From Paracoccus sp. MA (GTDB lineage: Bacteria > Pseudomonadota > Alphaproteobacteria > Rhodobacterales > Rhodobacteraceae): a stretch of DNA of 64,000 nucleotides. Numbering within the stretch: position 1 is the stretch's first letter; each line of letters begins with the position of its first letter. Location of the stretch: assembly GCF_020990385.1 (NCBI RefSeq), contig NZ_CP087599.1:1-64000 (forward strand). The letters are read 5' to 3'. The notes beneath the pieces are model-generated. The model saw nothing but the letters and a program-made list of their open reading frames with translations, did no database searches and was not told the DNA's origin. Position numbers and translations under genes: made by a program. Below, piece by piece: positions 46,866 to 57,404 of this stretch.

Positions 46866-47969
46866 TCAGAAACTGGCGATAGGCGCGCCCAGACGCGCCG
46901 CATCGGGCGTAACGCCCAGCCCCGGCCCGGCTGGCCGCTTGATATGGCCGCCCTCGATGCGAATGCCGTGCTCGGGATCGAAATTGCCGTCGATATAGGA
47001 GGCGGCGACCCAGGCGCCCTCGCAAAGATCGGGGCGCATGGTCGCGGCGACCTGGGTGCAGGCGGCCGCGATCACATCGCCGCCCCAGGCGTCGTCGCAG
47101 GTATGCGGCAGGTTGCGGGCCTCGCAGATATCGCGGAAGGCGCGCATGTTGTGCAGCCCGCCGATGCGCGTGACCTTCATGCCGAAGCCGTCGACCAGCC
47201 CCGTGCCTGCCGCGGTGATGACCGTGTTCAGGTCGAGGCTGTTTTCGTCCATATAGATGCCATGCGCCACCTGCGGCCGGATCTTGCGCAGATCCTCGAT
47301 CGTGTTGCAGGGCTGTTCCATGATGAAGGGAATCTCGGGACATTCGCGGCTGACGCGCAGCGCGTCGCGGGTGGTCCAGCCGCGATTGGCATCGACCGCC
47401 ATGCGCATGCCGCTGCCGCGGATGACCTCCCAGACCTTGCGGATGGTTTCGATGTCGATCTCGACCGGGCGCCCGCCGACCTTGACCTGGATGCGGGGAT
47501 AGCCCTCGTCGCGCACCTCGGCGGCGATGCGGGCGGTCTCGTCCGGGTCGCCGACGATGGTCGAGTAATAGCTGGGCACCCGATCCGTGACCGCGCCGCC
47601 CAGCAGGTCGGCGACGCTGATGCCGAGCTTCCTGCCGATCAGGTCATGGGCCGCGATGTCGATTGCGGCCTTCGCGTAGTTGTGCCCGTTCAGAAGGCTG
47701 TTCATCTTGCGCTGCAGCGCAAGCGGCCAGAGGTCCGCCCCGATCAGGCCCGGCGCCATCGCCGTCAGCGCGGCGCGGGCACCCTGGGTATGGGCCTCGG
47801 CATAGGTCGGGCCGACCGGGCAGGTCTCGCCCCAGCCTTCGGTTCCGTCCTCGGCCACCAGGCGAACCAGGGTCGTGTCCAGCGACCAGACCTTGGCGTT
47901 CGCCATCGTATAGGGGCCGTTTTTGACCGGCAGATCATGCTGGTAGATATGGATCTCACGCAGGCGCAT
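46866..47969 (-). CDS. hpbD: 4-hydroxyproline betaine 2-epimerase (enolase superfamily, MLE subgroup)
   Basis: 367 residues from ATG 47969; a TTG at 47993 would add eight. With this start the catalytic lysines fall at Lys163 (RIQVKVGG) and Lys265 ([11 protein letters not shown]), the positions known for HpbD, and metal ligands at Asp193 (VDANRGW), Glu218 (IMEQP) and Asp241 (YMDEN). Other shared segments are [26 protein letters not shown] and [12 protein letters not shown]. HpbD, studied in Pelagibaca and Paracoccus, interconverts trans-4-hydroxy-L-proline betaine and its cis-D epimer and also acts on proline betaine. The Rieske demethylase genes 3-5 kb away supply the expected next step. cis-3-Hydroxyproline dehydratase is a less similar alternative. 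Confidence 0.82.
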   Translation of the reverse strand: MRLREIHIYQHDLPVKNGPYTMANAKVWSLDTTLVRLVAEDGTEGWGETCPVGPTYAEAHTQGARAALTAMAPGLIGADLWPLALQRKMNSLLNGHNYAKAAIDIAAHDLIGRKLGISVADLLGGAVTDRVPSYYSTIVGDPDETARIAAEVRDEGYPRIQVKVGGRPVEIDIETIRKVWEVIRGSGMRMAVDANRGWTTRDALRVSRECPEIPFIMEQPCNTIEDLRKIRPQVAHGIYMDENSLDLNTVITAAGTGLVDGFGMKVTRIGGLHNMRAFRDICEARNLPHTCDDAWGGDVIAAACTQVAATMRPDLCEGAWVAASYIDGNFDPEHGIRIEGGHIKRPAGPGLGVTPDAARLGAPIASF

Positions 47970-47982
47970 TTCTTGTTTTGCC

Positions 47983-48565
47983 TCATCCTTCAAGGGCAGG
48001 GTCGTCTTTTGCCGGGAGGAGACCTTCCGAAGCCAACAGCGCGCGCGCGGCGCGAATGGCGGTCGCGGTGGCCTTGGCGGGGCCGCGCAATCGAGCGGTC
48101 TCGGTCAGTCCTTCGTGCAGCAGGAACAGCGATTGGGCCAGTTCCCCGGTATCTCGATCCGGTGCGACATGGTGCAGTCGCTCGCGGAATGCATTTTCCA
48201 AGCGGGATTTATGGGAAAGGACCGTCTTGCGAATCGCAGGGCTTTCCGGATAGGCGGCCAGCGCATTCATGAACAGACAGCCGGTATTCGCAACCTCCTC
48301 AAGCCAGTCGCCCAATCGCTTCAGGGGATAAAGCACGTGATCGATGCCATTTCGCCGGCCCCCCGGAAATCCAGTCGAAATAAGCGGCATCGCGATATTC
48401 CAGAGCCCCCACGACCATTTCCTCACGGCTGGGAAAATACTTGTAAAGCGTTCTGAGCGACACATCCGCGCCCTCGCGCAATGCCTCCACCCCCTGGGTT
48501 GCGAAACCCATTTCGGCGAATTGCCGATCAAGATTCCTCGCGATTCTCAGTTTCGTGCTCCTCAT
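47983..48565 (-). pseudogene. TetR-family regulator with frameshift
   Basis: The N-terminal helix-turn-helix is intact (FATQGVEALREGADVSLRTL, YKYFPSREEMVVGALEYRD). After DWISGGPA the frame fails; the ligand-binding part ([35 protein letters not shown]) continues in another frame to 47983. The break coincides with a run of six C at 48359-48364, where one base gained or lost would restore a TetR protein of normal length, about 190 residues. It precedes hpbD by 13 bases in the same orientation and would have been its local regulator. Confidence 0.75.
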
Positions 48566-48696
48566 GAAGCGAAGGTAGAGCGATCATTCTACCTCGACAT
48601 CGCAAAAAGCGACGTTCTTCATGGGAACAGCGACATCTTCCGGGCTGGCCGCAAACTTGTGGCTGGCGGCTGTGTAAGGGTCCAGTGCTCGGCCCC

Positions 48697-49650
48697 CTAC
48701 CCCAGCTTCCCTCGTTGCATCATGGGCGTTACTCCGAAAGCGGTCCGGTAGACGCGTGAGAAGTTGCCAGGGTTGTCGAAACCGCACGACAAGGCGATAT
48801 CGGTGACCGACATTTCGGTCTGGAGAAGGAGATGCCTGGCCTTCTCCAGGCGCATTTCCATAAAATATTTCTTTGGCGCCGTATTCAGATATTTTCCGAA
48901 CAGCCGTTCCAGCTGCCGCGTCGAAATTCCGATCTTGCGAGCGATCGCCGACGGAGGGATCGGATCATCCAGACGTTCGCGCATGATCTCGATAGCGCGA
49001 ACAAGATGAGAATTTCGCATTCCGCTTCGGGATTGCAACGAGACCTTCTGGGCGGAAGATGAGCCGCGAACCGCATTATAGACCATCTGGTCGGAAACCG
49101 CGACGGAAAGGTCGTAGCCATGTTCCTGTTCTATCAGGTTCAACATCAGGTCCGCGGTGGCCGTTCCGCCGGACGCGGTGATATATTTCTCGTCGGCGAC
49201 GAAGACGTTCCGCACCAGGTTGACCTCCGGAAACTCCTCCATGAAACTGTCGTGGTATTCCCAATGAATGGCGGCCTGCTTGCCGTTCAGCAATCCGGCT
49301 TTTGCCAGAACATAGGCACCGGAACACAGGGCTCCGATTTTCGTTCTTCCGCCTCGATCCAGGGTGCGAAGGCTGGCGATCAGGTTACGGAAATCCTTGT
49401 GCCGCATGTTGATGCCCGAAAGGACGAATACCCGGTCGCACGGGGGAATGCTTTCGAACCTGTGCTGAACGACAATTGCGGTGCCGTCCGAGCTGATGGC
49501 GGTTTCCCCGTCCAGGGAAGCATAGGACCAGCGATACAGTTCCTTGCCGCTGATCAGATTGGCGATCCGGAGGGGATCGACGGCGCATGCAAAGGCAAGA
49601 TGCGTATAGTCCTCGACAAGCGCGAAGACAAAATGTTGCGGTTTTGACAT
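48697..49650 (-). CDS. GlxA-family AraC-type transcriptional regulator (GbdR-like)
   Basis: 317 residues. N-terminal DJ-1/PfpI-like (GATase1) domain at about 1-190 (FVFALVEDYTHLAFACAVDP, GALCSGAYVLAKAGLL, TASGGTATADLMLNLI) and a C-terminal AraC helix-turn-helix pair (IARKIGISTRQLERLFGKYL, SVTDIALSCGFDNPGNFSRV, YRTAFGVTP). This layout is that of GbdR and CdhR, activators of betaine and carnitine breakdown. It lies between the hpbD cluster and the Rieske demethylase genes and is the best candidate activator for both. Local G+C is visibly lower than around it. Confidence 0.88.
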   Translation of the reverse strand: MSKPQHFVFALVEDYTHLAFACAVDPLRIANLISGKELYRWSYASLDGETAISSDGTAIVVQHRFESIPPCDRVFVLSGINMRHKDFRNLIASLRTLDRGGRTKIGALCSGAYVLAKAGLLNGKQAAIHWEYHDSFMEEFPEVNLVRNVFVADEKYITASGGTATADLMLNLIEQEHGYDLSVAVSDQMVYNAVRGSSSAQKVSLQSRSGMRNSHLVRAIEIMRERLDDPIPPSAIARKIGISTRQLERLFGKYLNTAPKKYFMEMRLEKARHLLLQTEMSVTDIALSCGFDNPGNFSRVYRTAFGVTPMMQRGKLG

Positions 49651-49792
49651 CTTCTATGCGCATCTCCAAGAAAGGGCCCGCGGCCCTGCCGGCGCAATTC
49701 CTGCTGCGAGACCTTGTTTATATTCCGGGCTTCGATCCAGCGCCGGCGGTCTCATGTGATCCTCCGCCAAGAGGAAAAAGCACAGATTTCCA

Positions 49793-49802
49793 TTGTAGAC
49801 AA
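49793..49802 (+). promoter_or_regulatory. FadR-type operator upstream of the second GntR gene
   Basis: TTGTAGACAA fits the FadR-branch GntR pattern T-N-GT-N2-AC-N-A exactly. It is 82 bases before the GTG start of the GntR gene and also in the spacer of the divergent GlxA gene. Candidate autoregulatory site. Confidence 0.4.
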
Positions 49803-49883
49803 CATGCCTTTCTTCTCGCTACAGTGCTTGAGAAGCCTTGGCTTGCCCTGAATACGGGTCGTGCTCAGGGTGGGAGGCACGCA

Positions 49884-50606
49884 GTGAGCGAAGGACAGAC
49901 CAGCAAGAAGGTGAAATGCCTGGAGGATCTGCGCCGGCGCATCCTGACCCAGGAGCTGGAGCCCGGTGCCTATCTGGATGAGGTGCAGCTCTCTGAAAGA
50001 TACGAGATTTCTCGCCCGCCCCTGAGGGAGGTCCTGAACCAGCTGGCCGGAGAGGAATATGTGGTCCTGCACAAGAATCGCGGGGCGCAGGTGGCCCCCA
50101 TGTCTCACAAGACGCTGCGGAATTTCTTCGTGGCAGCGCCGATGATCTACGCGGCGGTGAGCCGGCTTGCCGCGGAATATGCCAGGCCTGCCCAGATCAT
50201 GCGGCTGAAGGATACGCAGCTTCTGTTCCGTGCGGCGATTCGCAATCGCGATGTGGCCGGGCGCGCGCTGATGAACCAGCGGTTTCATGCGATCATCGGC
50301 GAGATGGCCGACAATGAATATCTCATGCCCAGCCTGCGGCGGCTGCTGATCGATCACACGCGCATCGCGATGACCTTCTACAGTCCGCGCGCCGAAGCTC
50401 TGGCCGAGCAGCGCCGGGTCGCTGCCGACCAGCATGACCAATTCATCGCACTCATCGAGCGTGGCGATGCCGATGCCGCCGCAGAGCTTGCCGTTGCGCA
50501 TTGGGAGCTGTCCCGGGCCGAGATCGAAAGCTTCGTCACCCCTTCCGGCATGCGGATCCCGCTCGGTCGCGTCCCCGCCGTCCTGAATGGGGATGAAGCC
50601 ACATGA
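49884..50606 (+). CDS. GntR-family transcriptional regulator (FCD type)
   Basis: 240 residues from GTG 49884, chosen because GGGAGG lies seven bases upstream. Winged helix: LEDLRRRILTQELEPGAYLD, QLSERYEISRPPLREVLNQL. C-terminal FCD-type helical domain: FVAAPMIYAAVSRLAAEYAR, NQRFHAIIGEMADNEYLMPS, DQHDQFIALIERGDADAAAE. Divergent from the GlxA-type regulator and facing the Rieske operon, so it may report on betaine-derived metabolites. A ten-base FadR-type palindrome is in its promoter region. Confidence 0.87.
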   Translation: MSEGQTSKKVKCLEDLRRRILTQELEPGAYLDEVQLSERYEISRPPLREVLNQLAGEEYVVLHKNRGAQVAPMSHKTLRNFFVAAPMIYAAVSRLAAEYARPAQIMRLKDTQLLFRAAIRNRDVAGRALMNQRFHAIIGEMADNEYLMPSLRRLLIDHTRIAMTFYSPRAEALAEQRRVAADQHDQFIALIERGDADAAAELAVAHWELSRAEIESFVTPSGMRIPLGRVPAVLNGDEAT

Positions 50607-50752
50607 CATTCGGGGGCGGGGCGCCGATGCAGATGTTTCCCCGTGCGGTCATGCGGCAATGGGACGACGGCCTTTTCGGCACCAAGGGCCGACCGACCCG
50701 GCTGCCGCCGCAGGCGGTCCAGCAGATCGGCGCGAATACCGCCATGCGCTGA
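50603..50752 (+). CDS. Possible small ORF coupled to the GntR gene
   Basis: A 49-codon frame whose ATG overlaps the GntR stop (ATGA). The translation (MTFGGGAPMQMFPRAVMRQW ...) has balanced composition, unlike neighbouring shadows, but no motif I recognise. It could be a small protein or the truncated start of a lost gene. About 160 gene-free bases follow. Confidence 0.3.
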   Translation: MTFGGGAPMQMFPRAVMRQWDDGLFGTKGRPTRLPPQAVQQIGANTAMR

Positions 50753-50913
50753 AGGGCGTTCCGGGCTGCCGCCGCTGCCGTTAAGGCGATGCCGGAGTCT
50801 GCCATCGATCAGGAGCCGGCTGCCGGCAGGCCGAAGCCTGCGAAAACCGGGGCGCGATCCTGGATGCGGGACCGGCTTCCGGTCCCGCCGGGATTGGTCC
50901 GCCGAAACCGACG

Positions 50914-51999
50914 TCAGACCTCGACCTCGACATGGCCGATCGGCTTCGAGCAGCAGGCCAGGATATAGCCTTCCTCGATATCGTCGTCCGAGATGCCGCC
51001 GCTATGCACCATATGCACCTGACCCGAGAGCTTGCGGATCTTGCAGGTGCCGCAAACGCCGAAGGTGCAGCCCGAGGGAATGTTCAGGCCAGACCGCTTG
51101 GCCACGGCCAGAACGGTGTCGGTTTCGGTGCAGAGGGCGTCCACGCTGGAGGCCGCGAAGGTGATCTTGGCCGCGGCGTGGTCGTCCGGGACCACATCGT
51201 CATGTTCTTCGATATCCTCGACGGTCTCGATGGGCTTGGCGAAGCTTTCCTGATGATAGTGCTCCATGTCGTAGCCAAGCGCGATGAGCATTTCGCGCAC
51301 GGCATCCATGAAGGGCTCGGGCCCGCAGCAGTAAACCTCGCGCTCCATGTAGTCGCCGGCGATCAGGCCCAGCATGATCTGGTTCAGCCGGCCGCGGAAG
51401 CCGGTCCAGACCTGATACGGATCGTCCTCCTCGACGATGAAATAGAGCTTGATGGATGGCACCCGCGCGGCCATGTGCTCGAATTGCTTGCGCGCGATGA
51501 TCTCGGAGGGCCGCCGGGCGCAGTTCACCAGGGTCACGTCGATATCGGTCGCCCGGTCGAACAGATAGGTGGTCATCGCCAGCGAGGGCGTGATCCCCGA
51601 ACCCGCCGAGATGAACAGATATTTCTTCTTTTCGTTCCTCGGCATGGTGAAAACGCCCAGCGGACCCGTCGCCTTGATCCGCATCCCCGGGCGCAGGTGG
51701 TCCAGCATCCAGCGCGTGCCGATGCTGCCCGCCTGCGCCTTGACCGTCACCGAGATCGACAAGGGCCGCGAGGGCGAGGAGGAGATGGTGTAGGTCCGCC
51801 AGACCGTCTCGCCGGGCACGGGCAGTTCCAGGGTCAGGAACTGGCCCGGCTCGAACTTGAACAGCGCGCCGCTGGGGGAGACGAAGCTGATGGTCGCGAC
51901 ATCGGGCGCCTCGGGCACCACCGAGCAGCAAACCAGCTCCTCGGTGTCGCGCCAGATGTCATTGCTGTCGGAAACGACCAGGTTGCTGTGAACCGTCAT
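50914..51999 (-). CDS. Rieske oxygenase reductase, FNR type with [2Fe-2S] domain (GbcB-like)
   Basis: 361 residues. Ferredoxin-NAD reductase fold: flavin motif RTYTIS at 68-73, nucleotide motif GSGITP at 133-138, CCGPEPF at 224-230. The C-terminal plant-type [2Fe-2S] domain has Cys311, Cys316, Cys319 and Cys349 (C-x4-C-x2-C-x29-C). It takes electrons from NAD(P)H and gives them to the Rieske oxygenase encoded three bases upstream in the same operon. GbcB and HpbC1-type reductases have this layout. Confidence 0.9.
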   Translation of the reverse strand: MTVHSNLVVSDSNDIWRDTEELVCCSVVPEAPDVATISFVSPSGALFKFEPGQFLTLELPVPGETVWRTYTISSSPSRPLSISVTVKAQAGSIGTRWMLDHLRPGMRIKATGPLGVFTMPRNEKKKYLFISAGSGITPSLAMTTYLFDRATDIDVTLVNCARRPSEIIARKQFEHMAARVPSIKLYFIVEEDDPYQVWTGFRGRLNQIMLGLIAGDYMEREVYCCGPEPFMDAVREMLIALGYDMEHYHQESFAKPIETVEDIEEHDDVVPDDHAAAKITFAASSVDALCTETDTVLAVAKRSGLNIPSGCTFGVCGTCKIRKLSGQVHMVHSGGISDDDIEEGYILACCSKPIGHVEVEV

Positions 52000-52002
52000 T
52001 CC

Positions 52003-53601
<1,599 letters not shown>

Positions 53602-54318
53602 CTAAACGTCCTCGGGGCGCAGGGTCAGCGTGACGCGGTCGCCGGCGAAGCAGGTGGTGCCGTATTCGACCGGCACGCCCGCACCGTCCACGTTCACCGA
53701 GACCGAGCGCAGCACCGGCGCCCCTTCGGGCAGTTCCAGCGTCAGCGCCATCACCGCCGGCGCCAGCTCGGCCGTCAGCCGGGTCGAGGCGCGGGTATAG
53801 TCCTTCAGCCCGCATTCCGCCAGCGCCGCGGTGACCGAGGGGATCTCGACCACATGCCGCAACAGGTCGGGAAAGCGCCCGGCATCGAAGACCGAGCGGA
53901 ACACCGCCACAGGCTGACCATCGACCAGCGACACGCCCTCGACCACATGCACCGGGCTGCCGGCGGCAAGGCGCAGCGCCTCGGCCTCCTCGACATTGGC
54001 GGCGCGCGTCTCGGTCAGCGTCAGCCGGCGCGAGGGCGTGCGGCCCGAGGCGACGATGTTGCGATGAAACCGCACCCGGCGGCCCAGCGGATAATCGGTC
54101 GGCCGCGCCGCGACAAAGACCCCCGCACCGCGGCGCGAGCGCAGCGTCCCCGCCTCGGCCAGCGCGGCCAGTGCGTGGCGTACCGTATGGCGATTCACCC
54201 CGAAACGCGCCGCCAGCACCGCCTCGGAGGGCAGCTTGTCGCCGGGGTGGTAATGCCCGCCGGCGATCTCGGCCGCCAGCGTGTCGGCGATGGATTTCCA
54301 GATCGCGCTGCGCGCCAT
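53602..54318 (-). CDS. phnF: Phosphonate metabolism GntR-family regulator PhnF
   Basis: 238 residues. HutC-branch GntR: winged helix AIWKSIADTLAAEIAGGHYH, LAARFGVNRHTVRHALAAL, and a UTRA domain of the chorismate-lyase fold (RRLTLTETRAANVEEAEALR, PVHVVEGVSLVDGQPVAVF, EYGTTCFAGDRVTLTL). Divergent from phnGHIJKLN with a 119-base spacer that holds an inverted repeat, the likely operator. It probably represses the C-P lyase operon until phosphonate or an intermediate binds. Confidence 0.9.
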   Translation of the reverse strand: MARSAIWKSIADTLAAEIAGGHYHPGDKLPSEAVLAARFGVNRHTVRHALAALAEAGTLRSRRGAGVFVAARPTDYPLGRRVRFHRNIVASGRTPSRRLTLTETRAANVEEAEALRLAAGSPVHVVEGVSLVDGQPVAVFRSVFDAGRFPDLLRHVVEIPSVTAALAECGLKDYTRASTRLTAELAPAVMALTLELPEGAPVLRSVSVNVDGAGVPVEYGTTCFAGDRVTLTLRPEDV

Positions 54319-54384
54319 GCACCCCCCCTGTCACCGAAAATTCACAAGACTGCCCTTGAGCCGAATCGACGGGCGGGCTATCAC

Positions 54385-54412
54385 TTGTCTAGTTGTATAG
54401 GAATCTAGACAA
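54385..54412. promoter_or_regulatory. Inverted repeat, candidate PhnF operator
   Basis: TTGTCTAG, 12 bases, CTAGACAA: perfect eight-base arms in the phnF-phnG divergent spacer. The GTCTAG/CTAGAC halves resemble HutC-branch sites. A TTGTATAG in the spacer is a further near-copy. It ends 25 bases before the phnG start. Confidence 0.6.
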
Positions 54413-54437
54413 ACCCGCAAGCTTGTCGAGGCCCGGA

Positions 54438-54890
54438 ATGTCCCACTCTCCCCCTCCCGAAACCGCTGCGCGCCGCGACTGGATCTCGGCGCTGGCCAAG
54501 GCGCCGCCGGGGCGGCTGGCGGCGCTGCTGCCCGACCTGCCCGCGCATGAGCTGCTGCGCGCGCCCGAGATCGGCACCGTGATGGTGCAGGGCCGTATCG
54601 GTGGCACAGGCGCGCCCTTCAACTTGGGCGAGATGACCGTGACCCGCTGCTCGGTCCGGCTGCCGGGCGGTGCGGTGGGCCATGCCTGCGTGCAGGGCCG
54701 CGACAAGGCCCATGCCGCCCGCGCCGCCATCGCCGATGCGCTGATGCAGACCGAGGCCGCGCCGCGGATCGAGGCGAAGGTGCTGACCCCCCTTCGGGCC
54801 GAGGCCGCCGAAGCGCGCGCCAGCCGTGCCGCCAAGGCCGCCGCGACCCGGGTCGAATTCTTCACCATGCTGCGCGGAGAGGACGCATGA
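54438..54890 (+). CDS. phnG: C-P lyase core complex subunit PhnG
   Basis: 150 residues, start placed at ATG 54438 (GGCCCGGA before it); an earlier TTG/ATG-like frame runs through the operator. PhnG features: WISALAKAPPGRLAALL, MVQGRIGGTGAPFNLGEMTV and TRCSVRLPGGAVGHACVQGR. PhnG, H, I and J form the core complex that builds and cleaves ribose 1-methylphosphonate triphosphate. First gene of phnGHIJKLN; overlaps phnH by ATGA. Confidence 0.93.
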   Translation: MSHSPPPETAARRDWISALAKAPPGRLAALLPDLPAHELLRAPEIGTVMVQGRIGGTGAPFNLGEMTVTRCSVRLPGGAVGHACVQGRDKAHAARAAIADALMQTEAAPRIEAKVLTPLRAEAAEARASRAAKAAATRVEFFTMLRGEDA

Positions 54891-55453
54891 ACGCCATCCT
54901 GACCGGGGGTTTCGCCGACCCTTCCACGCAATCCGCCCATGCCTTTCGCGCGCTGCTGGAGGCCATGGCCCGGCCCGGCCGCATCTTCGCCGTCGCCGGC
55001 GCGCAGCCGCCCGCGCCGATCTCGGTCGCGGCGGGGGTGGCGCTGCTGACGCTGACCGACGCCACCACGCCGCTGCATCTGGCCGGCGCCGCGGATTGCG
55101 AGGCGCTGCGCGGCTGGATCGGCTTTCACACCGGCGCGCCGCTGGTTGCGGCCGAACAGGCGCAATTCGCGCTTGGCCGCTGGGATGCGCTGCAACCCGT
55201 CAGCCGCTTCCGCATCGGCGAGCCCTCCTATCCCGACCGCTCGGCCACGCTGATCGTCGAACTGGACCGGCTGGAGCCCGAGGGCGCCCGCCTGACCGGC
55301 CCCGGCATCGAGGCCGAGGCGCGGCTTTCGCTGCCCGAGACCGCCGCCTTTCGCGCCAACCGGGCGCTGTTCCCGCTGGGCTTCGATTGCGTCCTGACCT
55401 GCGGCGACCGGCTGGCCGCCCTGCCCCGCAGCACCCATGTGGAGGACGCCTGA
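54887..55453 (+). CDS. phnH: C-P lyase core complex subunit PhnH
   Basis: 188 residues. Typical opening LTGGFADPSTQSAHAFRALL followed by EAMARPGRIFAV, and the PLP-transferase-like fold remnants FHTGAPLV and FRIGEPSYPDRSATLIVE. Ends with FPLGFDCVLTCGDRLAALPR. Structural partner of PhnG, I and J. The stop overlaps the phnI start. Confidence 0.93.
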   Translation: MNAILTGGFADPSTQSAHAFRALLEAMARPGRIFAVAGAQPPAPISVAAGVALLTLTDATTPLHLAGAADCEALRGWIGFHTGAPLVAAEQAQFALGRWDALQPVSRFRIGEPSYPDRSATLIVELDRLEPEGARLTGPGIEAEARLSLPETAAFRANRALFPLGFDCVLTCGDRLAALPRSTHVEDA

Positions 55454-56535
55454 TGTATGTCGCCGTCAAAGGGGGCGAGCGCGCCATCGACGCCGCCCAT
55501 GCCTGGCTGGCCGAGGAACGCCGCGGCGATCCCGCGGTCCCCGAGCTGACCGTGGCCCAGATCCGCGAGCAGATGGCGCTGGCGGTGAACCGGGTGATGG
55601 CCGAGGGCTCGCTCTATGATCCCGACCTTGCCGCGCTGGCGATCAAGCAGGCGCGCGGCGACCTGATCGAGGCGGTGTTCCTGATCCGCGCCTATCGCAC
55701 CACCTTGCCGCGCTTCGGCGTCTCGCGCCCGGTCGATACGGCGGCGATGGCGGTCGATCGCCGCGTCTCGGCCACCTTCAAGGATCTGCCGGGCGGGCAG
55801 GTGCTGGGGCCGACCTTCGACTATACCCACCGCCTGCTGGATTTCGCGCTGGCCGCCGAAGGCACGCCGCCGCCCGCCCCGATGGCGCCTGCCTCGGACG
55901 AGCCGGTGCCGCATGTCACCGGCCTGCTGGACCGCGACGGGCTGATCGAGCAGCAGCCGGCCGAGGACACGCCCGCCCCCGACCTGACGCGCCAGCCGCT
56001 GGAACTGCCGGCCTCGCGCGCGCTGCGCCTGCAGGCGCTGGCGCGGGCGGACGAGGGCTTCACCCTGTCGCTGGCCTATTCCACGCAGCGCGGCTATGGC
56101 CGCACCCATGCCTTCGTGGGCGAATTGCGCATCGGCCGCGTCGCGGTCGAGGTCGAACTGCCCGAGCTGGGCTTCGCCGTCGAGATCGGCGAGGTCGAGC
56201 TGACCGAATGCGACACGGTGAACCAGTTCAAGGGCTCGAAGACCGAGCCGCCGCAATTCACCCGCGGCTATGGGCTGGTCATGGGCCAGTCGGAACGCAA
56301 GGCGATCTCGATGAGCCTGGTCGACCGCGCCCTGCGCTGGCAGGAGCTGGGCGAGGATTTCACCGGCGCCCCCGCACAGGATGAGGAGTTCGTGCTAAGC
56401 CATTGCGACAACATCCAATCGACGGGTTTCCTCGAACATATCAAGCTGCCGCATTACGTCGATTTCCAGGCGGAACTGGAACTGGTCCGGCGCATGCGGC
56501 GCGAGGCCGTGCAGATGCAGGAGGCGGCGGAATGA
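55453..56535 (+). CDS. phnI: C-P lyase core complex subunit PhnI (nucleosidase)
   Basis: 360 residues, start MYVAVKGGERAIDAAHAWLA, the family hallmark. Conserved ITLSLAYSTQRGYGRTHAF-like region near 200-220 (here FTLSLAYSTQRGYGRTHAF) and TECDTVNQFKGSKTEPPQFT. PhnI removes adenine from ATP and joins the ribose triphosphate to phosphonate, helped by PhnG, H and L. Coupled to phnH and to phnJ by overlaps. Confidence 0.94.
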   Translation: MYVAVKGGERAIDAAHAWLAEERRGDPAVPELTVAQIREQMALAVNRVMAEGSLYDPDLAALAIKQARGDLIEAVFLIRAYRTTLPRFGVSRPVDTAAMAVDRRVSATFKDLPGGQVLGPTFDYTHRLLDFALAAEGTPPPAPMAPASDEPVPHVTGLLDRDGLIEQQPAEDTPAPDLTRQPLELPASRALRLQALARADEGFTLSLAYSTQRGYGRTHAFVGELRIGRVAVEVELPELGFAVEIGEVELTECDTVNQFKGSKTEPPQFTRGYGLVMGQSERKAISMSLVDRALRWQELGEDFTGAPAQDEEFVLSHCDNIQSTGFLEHIKLPHYVDFQAELELVRRMRREAVQMQEAAE

Positions 56536-57404
56536 CCGACCAAGCCTATAACTTCGCCTATCTGGACGAACAGACCAAGCGGATGATCCGCCGCGCGCTG
56601 CTGAAGGCGCTGGCGATCCCCGGCTATCAGGTGCCCTTCGCCAGCCGCGAGATGCCCATGCCCTATGGCTGGGGCACCGGCGGCGTTCAGGTGACGGCGG
56701 CCTGCCTGACCCCGGACGACCGGCTGAAGGTCATCGACCAGGGCGCGGACGACACCACCAATGCCGTGTCGATCCGCCGCTTCTTCCAGCGCACGGCGGG
56801 GGTCGAGACCACCGAGCGCACCGCGGAGGCCACGGTGATCCAGACCCGCCACCGCATCCCCGAGCAGCCGCTGAGCGAAGGCCAGATCCTGGTCTATCAG
56901 GTGCCGATCCCCGAGCCCTTGCGCTTTCTGGAGCCGCGAGAGACCGAGACCCGCAAGATGCACGAGCTTGAGGAATACGGGCTGATGCATGTCAAGCTTT
57001 ACGAGGACATCGCCCGGCATGGCGAGATCGCGACCGCCTATGCCTATCCGGTCAGGGTCGAGGGGCGCTATGTCATGGACCCCTCGCCGATCCCGAAATT
57101 CGACAATCCGAAACTGGCCGGCAACCCGGCGATCCAGCTTTTCGGCGCCGGGCGCGAGGCACGCATCTATGCCGTGCCGCCATATTCGGATGTGGTCAGC
57201 CTGGATTTCGAGGACCATCCCTTCATCGCCTCGAAGGCCGATCACGCATGCGACCTCTGCGGCTCGGCCGGCAGCTATCTGGACGAGGTGATCACCGACG
57301 ACCGCGGCACGCGCATGTTCGTCTGTTCCGATACCGATTTCTGCGCCTCGCGCCAGGCGCAGGGGCATCGCGGCCGCCTGTCGCCGCAAGGAGCCACGCC
57401 ATGA
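56532..57404 (+). CDS. phnJ: Carbon-phosphorus lyase PhnJ (radical SAM)
   Basis: 290 residues. The iron-sulfur and catalytic cysteines are Cys240, Cys243, Cys265 and Cys271 in the unusual C-x2-C-x21-C-x5-C spacing unique to PhnJ (CDLCGSAG ... FVCSDTDFC). Further signatures: YNFAYLDEQTKRMIRRALLK at the N-terminus and FLEPRETETRKMHELEEYG. It breaks the C-P bond of ribose 1-methylphosphonate 5-phosphate, releasing the hydrocarbon. Confidence 0.95.
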   Translation: MTDQAYNFAYLDEQTKRMIRRALLKALAIPGYQVPFASREMPMPYGWGTGGVQVTAACLTPDDRLKVIDQGADDTTNAVSIRRFFQRTAGVETTERTAEATVIQTRHRIPEQPLSEGQILVYQVPIPEPLRFLEPRETETRKMHELEEYGLMHVKLYEDIARHGEIATAYAYPVRVEGRYVMDPSPIPKFDNPKLAGNPAIQLFGAGREARIYAVPPYSDVVSLDFEDHPFIASKADHACDLCGSAGSYLDEVITDDRGTRMFVCSDTDFCASRQAQGHRGRLSPQGATP

